DNA of 64,000 nucleotides, taken from the NCBI GenBank assembly GCA_018402255.1, contig JAGYIS010000004.1:664221-728220 (forward strand). Direction: 5' to 3'. Below the pieces are notes generated by a model. It made no database searches. It worked only from the letters and a program-made list of their open reading frames with translations, and was not told the DNA's origin. Below are positions 52,916 to 62,414 of the stretch, piece after piece. A program made the position numbers and the translations under genes. Each line of letters starts with the position of its first letter. Position 1 is the first letter of the stretch. This stretch comes from Marinobacter sp. Lineage in GTDB: Bacteria; Pseudomonadota; Gammaproteobacteria; Pseudomonadales; Oleiphilaceae.

Positions 52916-52941
52916 GAAAGCCCGGCACACGCCGGGCTTTC
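52916..52941. terminator. Bidirectional terminator between DUF2238 and the DUF6160 gene
   Basis: GAAAGCCCGGC and GCCGGGCTTTC pair over a 4-nt loop. It serves the two convergent genes. Confidence 0.85.
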
Positions 52942-52946
52942 AGGTT

Positions 52947-53789
52947 TTAGTGACCGTAGATGCGCATGGTGGTGTCCTGCACCACCAGGTTGTCCAGCAT
53001 CACAGAGCCGATAGATGTTCCGCCGACCAACACCTGATCGATCGACATATCCGCTGCGAAGGTGTTCAGGTCGATGGCCAGCGCGTCGCCACCACCACCC
53101 AGACGGGCGGCTTTGTATACGTCCATGTCGATGGTCGCGCCCAGGGTCAGCACGTTGGCGCTGCCAGGGGTGCCGTCGAGCTTGGTGCCCATGTAATCCG
53201 CGCCGGTCATTTTCAGGCCGCGAATGCCCAAAGCCAGGAAATCGACGTCAACGTTCAGCTCGGAGATACCCACCTGGGTGTTCAGGTTGAGTGTGTCTGT
53301 TGCGGTGTCGACGATGATGCCTACCTTGGTGAATGCGCCGACCATATTGAAGTTGCTGGCCAGCACGGTGGAGTCGGTTTGTCCTTCCAGTGTCCAGTCA
53401 CCAGTGCTGATGCCGAAGTCGATTGGCGCAGCGGTGATCGGGAAGATGTTGATGAGTGCGTCACCGTCGTCGGCAATATCAATATCGATCTTGATGTTGT
53501 CGATCAGGTTGCTGGTCTGGCCAAACAGGGCATCACGGAAGTCGGTGATTTCTTCAAAGAGATCGGTCCGGTTGGCACCACCAATCTCGATGTCTCGGAT
53601 AGACAAAGAGCCCTCATCGGTATAGCGGAACTCACCGATGTCCAGGCGGGTTTCCAGCTCAATGGTGACACCGGCCTGACCTGTGATGTTACCCATGTGA
53701 GTGTCGTCAAGAGGCTTCAATTCCGCTTGAGCCGCAAATGGCAGTCCTGCCATGGCCAGCACTAGCGCGGTTCTATTCAGGCTTTTCAT
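52947..53789 (-). CDS. Secreted DUF6160-type (FilA-like) protein
   Basis: A 280-aa secreted protein with a Sec signal (ALVLAMAGLPFAAQA). The mature N-terminus has PLDDTHMGNITGQAGVTIELE, the DUF6160 signature, shown here by its LxxxxMxxITGQxG core. The rest is rich in Asp and aliphatic beta strands, suggesting a beta-helical or beta-barrel fold. The proteins are associated with putative pilus or surface systems in Acinetobacter and Marinobacter. It is downstream of the DUF6801-type gene on the same strand, so they are likely a pair. Confidence 0.75.
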   Translation of the reverse strand: MKSLNRTALVLAMAGLPFAAQAELKPLDDTHMGNITGQAGVTIELETRLDIGEFRYTDEGSLSIRDIEIGGANRTDLFEEITDFRDALFGQTSNLIDNIKIDIDIADDGDALINIFPITAAPIDFGISTGDWTLEGQTDSTVLASNFNMVGAFTKVGIIVDTATDTLNLNTQVGISELNVDVDFLALGIRGLKMTGADYMGTKLDGTPGSANVLTLGATIDMDVYKAARLGGGGDALAIDLNTFAADMSIDQVLVGGTSIGSVMLDNLVVQDTTMRIYGH

Positions 53790-53827
53790 TGTTTCGTTCC
53801 TTTTTTGGTTTTGTTCTTCGACTGCTT

Positions 53828-53857
53828 GACCCCGGCAAGCGAATGCCTGCCGGGGTC
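53828..53857 (+). terminator. Hairpin in the gap of two minus-strand surface genes
   Basis: GACCCCGGCA and TGCCGGGGTC pair with a 10-nt loop. The T-tract is on the plus-strand side (TTTGTT), so it fits plus-strand transcription although both flanking genes are on the minus strand. It may instead stabilise or process the minus-strand mRNA. Confidence 0.45.
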
Positions 53858-53884
53858 TTTGTTATCCGGCGTTGCCGGAATTCT

Positions 53885-55696
53885 TTATTGTGGCGTCAAA
53901 TCCAGTTCAATCGTGTTGCCAGCTCCGGTGAGGAACTGGTTGAGCAAGCCGGTGAGCAGACCGCAGTTCTCAAGGGCTGGCAGGTTGTAGACGCCGCTGA
54001 CTGTTCCGCCTGTGGCGGGTGAGAAGTTCTCGCCATCGGCAGACGCCAGGTCGATATTGACGGGATCACGAGTCATACACTCGGAGCCACCGCCAACGCG
54101 CAGCGGTAAGCCGAATATCTTGATCGCGACCTTGGGTACTTTCACAAACAACTGTGAATTGGCGGTCAACTTGCCGTTGATCAGAGTGCCGGTGGTGACT
54201 GATGCCGGCACGAACTCAACGTTGGCCGAGGCGTTCAGTCGGCTGAACAGCAGTTTGATGGAGAAGTTGCCGGAGGTTGGGTCGATGGCCAGATCGGCCT
54301 CGAATGTGCCTGCTGCAAGATCCAGCAAGGTGGCGATTGAGCCGTTCAGGGGCAGAGTGCCGCCAGACGCTTTGATGAAGGTAGAACCTTCCAGTCCAAG
54401 CAGAAGCTCGAGTTCTGAACCGGTCTGCTCGAACGCTTCAGCAGACACAGCAACGCTCACTTCCGGGTTCTCCGGGTCGCTTGAGCGAATCACCAGATTG
54501 GCGTTGCTCACGCCCACTGCATTGGCGGTGTAGCTCAGCTCAACGGTACAACTTGCGTTGGCAGCAACGGTTGTACAGTTGTTGGTCTGCAGGAAGTCTG
54601 CAGCGCCAGCGCCTTCCAGAGCAACGCTATCAATGAGCAGTGTTTCATTGCCGGTGTTGTTGATGGTGACGTCTGCAGATGCACTCTGGCCCAGCTCAAT
54701 GCGGCCAAGATCGACAGACTCGGGATTAACACCGATTTCCGGTGTCGGGGCCAATACGCCTCGGCCGGTCAATGCGACATCCACCGCCGGGTTGTCGGCG
54801 TCGGTAGATTCAATGGTCAGCGTAGCGCTGCGGGTGCCGTCTGTGCTCGGTGCGAAGGTAACGTTAACGTCACAGGATTCGTTCGGTGCGAGAGTTCCGC
54901 ACTGGTTATCCAGCAGGAAGGTGTCGGCATCGGTGCCGCTGATGACCGCGTTGCTGATACCTAGAGCGGCGCTGCCGGTGTTGGTGACAGACACGGTTTC
55001 CTGAGCGCTCAGACCGGCCTGGACGTTACCGAAGGCGACTTCTTCGCGGTTTACGCTGATGCGCGGTGTTTCCACGGCTTCGCCGTCGACCGTGATGGTT
55101 TGCAGCAGGTTGTTCTGGCCTGGCAGCTGTACACAGTCGGTCAGGATCTCACCAATCGGTGCCGGTGCAATGGCGCCGTTCGGGGTGCGAGCGGTCAGGT
55201 CCAGGGTTAGCCCGCCCACGCGGATTTCGGCTTCTCCGATATCATCCTCGGTAAAGAGCACTTCTGGTGCCATACCAGTGGCGGGCACGTTAAATTCGCC
55301 GCTCACATCAGGTATCAGGGTTGCTGGAATGGCTAGATCGACGATCTGATCCAGGGTGCGGTTGGTGGTTATGACCGTATTGAAGCTGGTTGCGGTACCT
55401 TCAACCGTCTCAGAACCGACCAGTTTCAGGCCAGTACGGGCGTTGTCGTTGACCACGGTAATGGCGGTGACTTCAAACTGGGGAGTGGGCTCGCCTACGG
55501 TGGCAACTGTAGGAATATCGGCGCTGATCTGCGCCCGAATCGGTTGGGTTCCGATCAGTGGGAACGGGCATTCGAACGCCAGTTCGATCGATACCTGCTC
55601 TGCGGAGGCATGGCTGGCGCCGCCGGCCATCAGGGCTGCTGCCGCAATGGCAGGCCCGATCTTGCGAACGCTCGTGTTGAGGTTCCTGAGTTTCAT
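53885..55696 (-). CDS. Secreted protein with N-terminal DUF6801-like domain and choice-of-anchor D repeats
   Basis: A 603-aa surface protein. The signal peptide ends near ASHASA. Residues 32-190 resemble DUF6801 (ELAFECPFPLIGTQPI opening). Two choice-of-anchor D / ASPM-SPD2-Hydin-type beta domains follow (about 218-320 and 324-420), each with FGNV or LGRIELGQS and an NTG...L pattern. The C-terminal region has a second DUF6801-like Cys pair. Such proteins are extracellular and often adhesive, but role is unknown. It is transcribed toward the DUF6160 gene. ATG 55696 has a purine-rich leader. Confidence 0.72.
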   Translation of the reverse strand: MKLRNLNTSVRKIGPAIAAAALMAGGASHASAEQVSIELAFECPFPLIGTQPIRAQISADIPTVATVGEPTPQFEVTAITVVNDNARTGLKLVGSETVEGTATSFNTVITTNRTLDQIVDLAIPATLIPDVSGEFNVPATGMAPEVLFTEDDIGEAEIRVGGLTLDLTARTPNGAIAPAPIGEILTDCVQLPGQNNLLQTITVDGEAVETPRISVNREEVAFGNVQAGLSAQETVSVTNTGSAALGISNAVISGTDADTFLLDNQCGTLAPNESCDVNVTFAPSTDGTRSATLTIESTDADNPAVDVALTGRGVLAPTPEIGVNPESVDLGRIELGQSASADVTINNTGNETLLIDSVALEGAGAADFLQTNNCTTVAANASCTVELSYTANAVGVSNANLVIRSSDPENPEVSVAVSAEAFEQTGSELELLLGLEGSTFIKASGGTLPLNGSIATLLDLAAGTFEADLAIDPTSGNFSIKLLFSRLNASANVEFVPASVTTGTLINGKLTANSQLFVKVPKVAIKIFGLPLRVGGGSECMTRDPVNIDLASADGENFSPATGGTVSGVYNLPALENCGLLTGLLNQFLTGAGNTIELDLTPQ

Positions 55697-55836
55697 GAGT
55701 TCGTCCTCTGTCTAACTTTCGTTGTTGTAATTGGGGTTGCAGACAACACCGATGACGGACAGCTCAACCGGACTTGCAAAGATCCCTTTGCCACACGCAT
55801 GGCGCGCATGAATGCAGGATCATTTAACGGGGAAGG

Positions 55837-55872
55837 GCCGCCGCGGGTCATTGCTTGCCGCGGCGGCGTTTT
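55837..55872 (+). terminator. GC-rich hairpin with T-tract between surface gene and AraC regulator
   Basis: GCCGCCGCGG and CCGCGGCGGC form a 10-bp stem followed by GTTTTTG on the plus strand. The flanking genes are both on the minus strand, so its direction does not fit them. Confidence 0.45.
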
Positions 55873-55904
55873 TGTCTAAAGCGGAGATGGGCGGGGTTGA
55901 TTGT

Positions 55905-56966
55905 TCAAAGCGTGAACCGGGTCAAGTTCAAGGCTGAACGATGTTCACTTTTTGTACGAGCCTGACGGCGAACATCGCCCGGGGTTTTGCCGGTCCAGGA
56001 ACGATAGGCTTTGGTGAAACCGGCTTGATCGCTGAACCCAAGTTTTTCAGAAATGGACTCCAGGGGAACGTTGGTGTCTTTCAGATACAGGGTGGCGAAG
56101 TTTTCACGGATTTCATTGCGAAGTTCACGAAAGGAAGTTCCGGCGCTGGCCAGATGTTGCCTGAGGGTTCGGGGGCTGACATCCAGTCGTCGTGCAATGT
56201 TCTCTGTGGTGCATGGCCGGCCCGGCTGGCTCATGATCAGTTCCCGGACCTGCATGGCGGTTTGGTCGGCATCCGGGGTTTTCTGCTGGCCGTCGTAGCG
56301 TGTACGTGCAACCAGAAACTCAAGGCTGGCATCATCCTGGCGGATGGGTATGCCTGTCAAAGGCATGACCACCTGACTGACCCCGGCGTCGAATTCAAAC
56401 TCACAGCCCGGTGCCAGAACTTTCCAGTCTTCCTCGCGGGCGTTGGTTGGAAAGTCGAACTGAAAAGTAAAGTGGCTGCACACCTGACTGGATACGCGAT
56501 GAATGCTACCCATGTAGATCTTGGTGAGGCAAGGCATTAGCGTGCCCAGGCCCCAGGTATCGACCAGCCGGATACGAAAGCTGGAGCCGATGGAGTCCAG
56601 CTGCATGTCCATCAGGGGCAGGCCCACCCGGAGATACTGGACAATCATACTGACCAGGCGCTTGGGGTTTTCCTGCCCCAAAACGGCAAAACCCAGTAAG
56701 CCGTGGCTTGGCAGGTCCAGCTGCTGGCCAAATTCAAAAGCGGCGCGCTCGTCGGTCATTAGCCAGTCGGCTTTGCTCAGGATGGTCAGTACTTGAGTCA
56801 TGGACAGGCTGGCTTCCGGGCTTTTCAGCATGTCTTCGGTAACGCCGGTTTGCTCGAGAATGGTGTGGCGCTTCACACCGCGACTTTCCATAAACTGGAC
56901 AAATCGCAGGGCGTAGCGGGCCGACAGAATCGGTACCTCACGGGCAAGATTATTCAACGTATCCAT
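55905..56966 (-). CDS. AraC-family transcriptional regulator (arabinose-binding-like N-terminal domain)
   Basis: A 353-aa regulator. The N-terminal domain (about residues 15-200) is the Arabinose_bd type found in hydrocarbon- and quorum-responsive AraC proteins. The C-terminal helix-turn-helix (about 240-340) has TTENIARRLDVSPRTLRQHL and the second HTH ISEKLGFSDQAGFTKAYRSW. It lies upstream of the DUF6801 and DUF6160 genes on the same strand and may control them. Start ATG 56966 has AGGGA upstream; longer frame to 57005 is less likely. Confidence 0.85.
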   Translation of the reverse strand: MDTLNNLAREVPILSARYALRFVQFMESRGVKRHTILEQTGVTEDMLKSPEASLSMTQVLTILSKADWLMTDERAAFEFGQQLDLPSHGLLGFAVLGQENPKRLVSMIVQYLRVGLPLMDMQLDSIGSSFRIRLVDTWGLGTLMPCLTKIYMGSIHRVSSQVCSHFTFQFDFPTNAREEDWKVLAPGCEFEFDAGVSQVVMPLTGIPIRQDDASLEFLVARTRYDGQQKTPDADQTAMQVRELIMSQPGRPCTTENIARRLDVSPRTLRQHLASAGTSFRELRNEIRENFATLYLKDTNVPLESISEKLGFSDQAGFTKAYRSWTGKTPGDVRRQARTKSEHRSALNLTRFTL

Positions 56967-57158
56967 GTTTCGGTCCCTGAGCCGGCGTGCCCGGCGTTTC
57001 GTCATGAGTCGTTCGGTTGTTATTATTCCGGCCTTCTGCGGGCGGCGATGTGTGCGAGTATAGGCAGCGTGTCAGTTCGCCTTTCTAGCAACCGATCACA
57101 AATTGACCGGATGGCCGGATATGACAATGAAACTTTCGACAGATAGGGCAGAACCCAG

Positions 57159-57818
57159 ATGGTAGCGGGTGATCACGAACAGCCTCGGTGCCCGGTGTGT
57201 GAAACCGGCATTCTGCAGCCGTTTCGCGAGGTTTCAGGCAAAGGCTACCTGCGCTGCGGGCAATGCCTGGCAACGGTCATGGCGCCAGAATGCCGGCTGA
57301 CGGCGGATGAAGAGCGAGCCGTATACGCGCTGCACAACAATGAAACTGAGGATGTGGGCTATCGGCGGTTTTTGTCCAAGTTGTCTGAACCTCTTTCGAC
57401 CAAGCTGACGATTGGCGCACAGGGACTGGATTTTGGCTGCGGTCCTGGCCCGGCGCTTGCCAGCATGATGCAGCGGGCAGGCTATGAGATGGCGCTGTAC
57501 GATCCGTTCTTCCACCCCACAGCGTCGGCCCTCGAACGACAATATGACTTCGTCACGTGTACTGAGGTGGTGGAGCATCTGTACCGGCCAGCCGAGGTGT
57601 TCAGGCAACTGGATTCACTACTCAAACCGGGGGGGTGGTTAGGCATCATGACGTGCTTCCAGACGGATGATGATCGCTTTGATCACTGGCACTATCGGCG
57701 CGACCCCACTCACGTGGTGTTCTATCGGGAACAGACATTGGCCTGGTTAGCCAATCATTACGGTTGGCAATTTGAAGTGCCCCGCAAAGATGTGGCGCTG
57801 TTCCACAAACAAGGCTAA
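57159..57818 (+). CDS. Zinc-ribbon class I methyltransferase
   Basis: A 219-aa protein with an N-terminal zinc ribbon (CPVCETG and CGQCLAT) and a C-terminal SAM-dependent methyltransferase. SAM motif I is LDFGCGPGPALASM (about residues 85-98), and CTEVVEHLYRPAEVF is the post-I helix with a DP motif (ALYDPFFHP). The target is unknown; the zinc ribbon suggests a nucleic acid or protein. It is divergent from the AraC gene and its stop overlaps the PA2778-type gene. Confidence 0.82.
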   Translation: MVAGDHEQPRCPVCETGILQPFREVSGKGYLRCGQCLATVMAPECRLTADEERAVYALHNNETEDVGYRRFLSKLSEPLSTKLTIGAQGLDFGCGPGPALASMMQRAGYEMALYDPFFHPTASALERQYDFVTCTEVVEHLYRPAEVFRQLDSLLKPGGWLGIMTCFQTDDDRFDHWHYRRDPTHVVFYREQTLAWLANHYGWQFEVPRKDVALFHKQG

Positions 57819-58852
57819 CGTTGCGATGGCTGGCTGGAGGGGCAATCCGGCACAGGCGGGCAGGCGTTGCGGCTCTCCACTGAACCCGCCGGAGGTGCGG
57901 TCTGGCCGAACCGCTCCGGGTTGAGGTTTACAGCACAGGCCATGGCTTTGCTGGCCTGCTTGGGGCAAGAAAGGGTGCTCAGTGCGTAAGCAAGATTATT
58001 CCAGCCCTCTGAGAACTCAGGGAAGCGGTTAACGGCACGCAGGAAATGGGATACGGCACCGGTGAAATCGCCCTGGTCGTAGGCCAGATTGCCCAGGGCC
58101 ATAATCGGGGCGGGCTGGCTTGGCCACTGTTGTTCGGCGCTCAGGTAAGCCTGGCGTGCGGCCCTTGTGTGGCCGGTACTCTCAAGGTCGTGGGCCGCAC
58201 GCAGATAGGGCAGTGTCTCGGCGGTTGCCGGTAGCTCGTCAGGCGGCAGGATGACCATCGCCCAGCGGCTGGCACGATCCCAGGTGGCGTGGAAGGTCTT
58301 GTAGGGCATTCGGTAATGGCGACGGGTGTCTGTGTTCAGGATCAGAACTTCTTCATCGCTGTCGTAGCCCACCACCACCGCAAAGTGCCATTGCGGCCAC
58401 CAGTTGAATCTCAGATTCTGCATGATGAGTACCGGGTTGCCGGCGGCTACTTCGCTCAGTACGGTCTCTATATTGGTCTGTAATGGGTACACCACCATGT
58501 CATGAGCGCGGGCGCCGGCGACCATTTCAACTTGCAGAGAGCCTTGTCGGCCGGGTAGATACACCAGTTCTTTCAGGATTTCCGGATCGGTTGCCAGGCC
58601 CTGGGTATTCAGCATGGTGGCCAGTGAGGCCGGGCCACACTGGTACTTCTCCTGTGGATAGAAGGGCACATTATCCAGAAGTGCCTGATCCTGAATTGTG
58701 GTGTCTTGCTGCGAAGGAGCTTTGGCTGAATGGTGGTCTGGCCAAGGTGGCGTGCTGGCGCAGCCGGCCAGCAGGAGCAGCCCCAGAAGGGCTGCAAATC
58801 TGCTGATCAGGCCCGCACTTGCAAGCGGCGTTGGCTGGGTCAACGAATGCAA
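57815..58852 (-). CDS. PA2778-type cysteine-peptidase lipoprotein with TPR tail
   Basis: A 345-aa lipoprotein. Lipobox LLAGC is at about residue 31. Residues 60-200 form a C39-like peptidase fold with catalytic Cys in YQCGPASLATML and His in WHFAVVVGYD, with acid in LNTDTRRHY. The C-terminal part has two TPR-like helices (ALGNLAYDQGDFTGAVSHFLRAV and EGWNNLAYALSTL). It overlaps PA2779-type downstream gene by 13 bp. The pair is found together in Pseudomonas and relatives; function is not known. Confidence 0.83.
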   Translation of the reverse strand: MHSLTQPTPLASAGLISRFAALLGLLLLAGCASTPPWPDHHSAKAPSQQDTTIQDQALLDNVPFYPQEKYQCGPASLATMLNTQGLATDPEILKELVYLPGRQGSLQVEMVAGARAHDMVVYPLQTNIETVLSEVAAGNPVLIMQNLRFNWWPQWHFAVVVGYDSDEEVLILNTDTRRHYRMPYKTFHATWDRASRWAMVILPPDELPATAETLPYLRAAHDLESTGHTRAARQAYLSAEQQWPSQPAPIMALGNLAYDQGDFTGAVSHFLRAVNRFPEFSEGWNNLAYALSTLSCPKQASKAMACAVNLNPERFGQTAPPAGSVESRNACPPVPDCPSSQPSQR

Positions 58853-59241
58853 TTGACGAACGAGAAGACGTTAGTGGCACACAACATGTCGGTAATGATA
58901 AAGACCAGCAGGAACAATACGATCACACCGACCACGCCTTCACCGGTGGGGGCTTCCGCCAGTTGCTGTTCAAAGTCTGCCAGTTCGGCAGGGGTCAGGT
59001 TCTGGATTCGCTCAGCCACCTGATCTTCGCTGACGCCAAGCTGGGAGAGCTTGTCTTTGACTTCCTGAGTTTCCAGCATGTTCAGCAGTTGTTGGCGGTC
59101 AAGGTCACCCTGTTGCTGCTGAATCAATTCTCCGGTGCCCACCATGCCTGCGTGTGCAGAGACAGACAATGTGGTGGCAAAGGCCAGCAATACGGCCATG
59201 ATCAACGAAAGCTGCCTAATATGGGAACGGATGCTGTTCAT
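58840..59241 (-). CDS. PA2779-type membrane protein
   Basis: A 133-aa protein with an N-terminal signal or helix (LSLIMAVLLAFATTLSVSAHA), a helical charged middle rich in Gln (GTGELIQQQQGDLDRQQ) and a C-terminal transmembrane helix (GVVGVIVLFLLVFIITDM). The start ATG 59241 follows AAGGAACC; a longer frame to 59277 is not needed. It is immediately upstream of PA2778-type and overlaps it, so they are one operon. Confidence 0.82.
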   Translation of the reverse strand: MNSIRSHIRQLSLIMAVLLAFATTLSVSAHAGMVGTGELIQQQQGDLDRQQLLNMLETQEVKDKLSQLGVSEDQVAERIQNLTPAELADFEQQLAEAPTGEGVVGVIVLFLLVFIITDMLCATNVFSFVNCIR

Positions 59242-59333
59242 TTCAGGTTCCTTAATGGTTTGTTTCACGAAAAACAATAGATTGGAACATGTACCGATTC
59301 AACATACAAAACGTTCACGCTTTGGCGCCGGCA

Positions 59334-60773
59334 TCAGAACGTCGACAGTCCGGTCGCCTCCATTATCCGATACTGCCAGTACCGGAGCCGGGACGGTTCT
59401 GCCCAGGCTGAGTAGGGCAGGCTCATTGCTTGGTCGTGATCTGGGCCTGCCTGCCAGTATTGGTTGAACAATGTCGTTGCTTGCTGTGCAACGGCACTGC
59501 TTGCCGGCGTTGCCAGCCAGACGTTGGTTTCAAGGTTCAGGTCGTCCAGATTGCGCCGGGTAAAGTTGGCCGAGCCGAGCAGGAGTTCCTGCTGATCATC
59601 ACGCGGGGTGTAGATGAGCAACTTGCTGTGGCACTGCTCGCCTTCTGTGAGGCACCAACGGATGGGAATGCCCGCCTGTTGGAGTTCGTGGGCGACAGGG
59701 CGGTTGGGAATGCCGTTCTTTTCATGACCAAAGGCGTCTTTGTTGGCGTCGAGTAACAGCCGGATTGAGACGCCGCGTTGGTGCGCGGCCAACAATGCCT
59801 TGATGATGGAACGATGCGAGAGGTAGAACATCGCCATGTCCAGGGCATCGCCAGGCTGGCTGCGATCAATCATATCGAGCGCGGCGTCGCGGATAGCGGA
59901 TTCGGTCAGAACTTTCATGATGCCGGAAGCGTCATCGGCGGCCTGGTCGTCTGCAGTCATCTCGCCGATCCAGTGGTCCAGAGTGGCGGTGCTGGCGCCA
60001 GACATGTTCAGCACGGCTTGCTCGCTTCTGACCACGTCGATAACGGCGGGCCCACTGAAGGCCAGGCCAACATTACTGTGCCGGCTGCTGCCGTCGTGGG
60101 GGTTGGCGGATGTGATGACGGCTCGGTAGCCCCGGCCATCATCGGTCACCAGAAGTTTACGGTGGTTCGCCTTGAAGTTCGGGAGTGCCAGGTAACTGCG
60201 AATCGTGGCCGGCTCATTCCCGAGGGCGTTGGGCAGCCAGCCACCGTCTGGATTATTGCCAAGCCATTGGCAGCACAAGCGCCAGAGCGAGGACCAGGCC
60301 GGATTGCTGTCGCGAAGTGGTTCCAGGCGGGTGATCACAACCTCGATCCCGGCGCTGGACAATGCCTCGAACTCGGGCGACCGGGTGCCACCGTAGAAGG
60401 TGTTCAGAGGGTCTGAGATCACCACGATATCAATGTCTGGCCGGGTCGCCTTGCGCTCCAGCAGTGCCTGCGTGAACTGCTCGGCCAGAGGGCGCAGTTC
60501 CGTGTTCTCAGGTTTGGTGCCGTTAAACAGGAACATGTCGACCAGAATAAACTTCTCTGCCTGGGCAATCAGCCGGAAGGTTTCATCAAAAATCCGGTGC
60601 TCAAGTACGGTGTTGCCATCGCGGGAGTGATGGGTCACATCTGTCAGTAACTCAGCAGCGACTATAGGTACCGGCTCGCCCTGATGCCGAATGCCGGCGG
60701 GGAGCGGTTTGAAGGAATGCCACAAGCCAATGCCGGCCAGTATCAGGAGCAATGCAAAGGCGAGTAACTTCAT
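59334..60773 (-). CDS. Phospholipase D-like protein
   Basis: A 479-aa membrane-anchored PLD-fold protein, with an N-terminal helix (LLAFALLLILAGIGLW). Two HxK motifs are visible: NHRKLLVTDD (about residue 207) and CHSKLLIYTP (about 385), each followed by a Ser/Asn strand (SANPHDGS; GSANFTRRN). Both halves of the active site are therefore present. It probably acts on phospholipids or cardiolipin in the envelope. Start ATG 60773 (MKLLAF) is preferred to 60779. Confidence 0.85.
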   Translation of the reverse strand: MKLLAFALLLILAGIGLWHSFKPLPAGIRHQGEPVPIVAAELLTDVTHHSRDGNTVLEHRIFDETFRLIAQAEKFILVDMFLFNGTKPENTELRPLAEQFTQALLERKATRPDIDIVVISDPLNTFYGGTRSPEFEALSSAGIEVVITRLEPLRDSNPAWSSLWRLCCQWLGNNPDGGWLPNALGNEPATIRSYLALPNFKANHRKLLVTDDGRGYRAVITSANPHDGSSRHSNVGLAFSGPAVIDVVRSEQAVLNMSGASTATLDHWIGEMTADDQAADDASGIMKVLTESAIRDAALDMIDRSQPGDALDMAMFYLSHRSIIKALLAAHQRGVSIRLLLDANKDAFGHEKNGIPNRPVAHELQQAGIPIRWCLTEGEQCHSKLLIYTPRDDQQELLLGSANFTRRNLDDLNLETNVWLATPASSAVAQQATTLFNQYWQAGPDHDQAMSLPYSAWAEPSRLRYWQYRIMEATGLSTF

Positions 60774-60815
60774 GGTCATGGCCGATTCGTTCCATCGAGG
60801 GGCGGGTGTGCCAGG

Positions 60816-61562
60816 TTATCCGGGTTGCCTGGTCGTCACGTAACGGGCGAACAGGGTCAGCAGTCGGGATGCCTCCGGAGCCGGGCGAACCGAGCTCAAC
60901 AGCGAGGCGGCATCCAACCCTTCCTGTTCAAGGTCAGGATACTGGACTTCCAGATAGGCTTTCATGACCTGATCGGTAAATTCCGGATGAAACTGCACGC
61001 CCCAGGCATGGTTGCCAGCGCGGAAGGCCTGATGCGGTTCAAAATCGGATTGCCCCAACAACACGGCGCCGGGAGGCAGAGCCAGGACAGACTGCTTGTG
61101 GGTCAGTTGGGCCAAAAACTGGCGCGGCATTTGACGGAACAAGGGATCGGCTTCGGCGCTGTCAAAGAGTGTCACGGAGTGTGTGCCAGACTCTCGCCCC
61201 TTGGGGTGATAGTCCACTCGACCACCCAGGGCATGGGCCAGTAATTGATGGCCGTAGCAAACGCCGAGGAGCGGTACGTCCGCCTCAACGGCCTGTCTGA
61301 CCCAGTCCGCGGCGGCCTCACTCCAGGCGGCTCGTTCACTGACCATGGCGGGCGATCCGGTGATCACAATGCCCTGCCAGTCGCCCGGCTGCCCGGGGAG
61401 TGGCGCCTGGGTCACATCCACAACCGTCACGTCCACCTGGCCGGCCAGCGCCCGCACAAACCAGGCGTCAAAATCACCGAACTGTGCCTGAATCTGCGGG
61501 TAGGTGGTTCCGGTTTTCAGGATCACCACACGGGCTTTTGGGGAGCCTGCTGAGCCAGCCAT
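60816..61562 (-). CDS. Class I glutamine amidotransferase (GMP-synthase-like)
   Basis: A 248-aa GATase. The nucleophile Cys is in LGVCYGHQLLAHALGG (about residue 101), and His and Glu are in GVQFHPEF. These form the catalytic triad. Homologues of this size act alone, for example on gamma-glutamyl compounds. No synthase partner is near. It lies 37 bp after yebC on the same strand and may share its transcript. Confidence 0.88.
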   Translation of the reverse strand: MAGSAGSPKARVVILKTGTTYPQIQAQFGDFDAWFVRALAGQVDVTVVDVTQAPLPGQPGDWQGIVITGSPAMVSERAAWSEAAADWVRQAVEADVPLLGVCYGHQLLAHALGGRVDYHPKGRESGTHSVTLFDSAEADPLFRQMPRQFLAQLTHKQSVLALPPGAVLLGQSDFEPHQAFRAGNHAWGVQFHPEFTDQVMKAYLEVQYPDLEQEGLDAASLLSSVRPAPEASRLLTLFARYVTTRQPG

Positions 61563-61598
61563 GGGACACTCCGTTGGCAGAGAAAGTTGGCCTCGCTG

Positions 61599-62324
61599 TT
61601 ACTCCTCCGGGAGTTCAGCGTTGTGGAAGACGTTCTGAACGTCATCCAGATCGTTCAACATGTCGAGAAACTTCTCAAACATCGGGATATCGTCACCCGC
61701 CACCACGGTGGTGGTTTTCGGCAGGAACTGGATCTCGTCGACCTCGAACTCGATACCCTCGAACGCGGCTTCCAGCGCCTGTTTGGCTTTGGCATATTCG
61801 GTATTAGGCGCAAAAACGGTGACGTTGTTGTCTTCGGTCTCGATGTCCGTAACGTCTACGTCCGCTTCCATCAGGGCCTCCAGAACTGCTTCTTCATCGT
61901 GGCCAGAGAAGGCAAAGATGGCGCAGTGGTCAAACATGTGGGCAACCACGCCCGGAGTACCAATCTTGCATTTGGTTTTGGTGAAGGCCAGGCGCACGTC
62001 ACCAAAGGTGCGGTTAGGGTTATCGGTCAGGCAGTCGACAATCACCATGCAGTTGCCCGGCCCATAGCCTTCGTAACGGGCGGGGGAGTAATCCTCACCG
62101 GCGCCGCCTTTGGCTTTGTCGATGGCTTTATCAATAACGTGGCCGGGTACCTGGTCTTTTTTGGCCCGCTCGATCAGGCCGCGAAGGGTCAGGTTCGCGG
62201 TTGGGTCTACACCGCCTGATTTGGCGGCCATGTAGATTTCCCGGCCGTATTTGCTGTAAACCTTGGTTTTTGCCGCGGCCGTCTTGGCCATGGACTCTTT
62301 ACGATTCTGGTAGGCTCTGCCCAT
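61599..62324 (-). CDS. YebC/PmpR-family regulator (YeeN-type)
   Basis: A 241-aa protein. The N-terminus is [21 protein letters not shown], and the family blocks are [55 protein letters not shown] and [14 protein letters not shown]. The YebC/PmpR family acts in transcription control and, more recently, in translation of difficult motifs. This N-terminal form resembles YeeN more than YebC. It is not next to ruv genes. Confidence 0.93.
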   Translation of the reverse strand: MGRAYQNRKESMAKTAAAKTKVYSKYGREIYMAAKSGGVDPTANLTLRGLIERAKKDQVPGHVIDKAIDKAKGGAGEDYSPARYEGYGPGNCMVIVDCLTDNPNRTFGDVRLAFTKTKCKIGTPGVVAHMFDHCAIFAFSGHDEEAVLEALMEADVDVTDIETEDNNVTVFAPNTEYAKAKQALEAAFEGIEFEVDEIQFLPKTTTVVAGDDIPMFEKFLDMLNDLDDVQNVFHNAELPEE

Positions 62325-62414
62325 CTGTGGTGCCTCTCGGGTTTTCGGTAAAAGGACTGATTTTACTTAACCTGGGGGAAGAGCGACAGGGTTGTTTGCA
62401 GATATAACGGGGGA

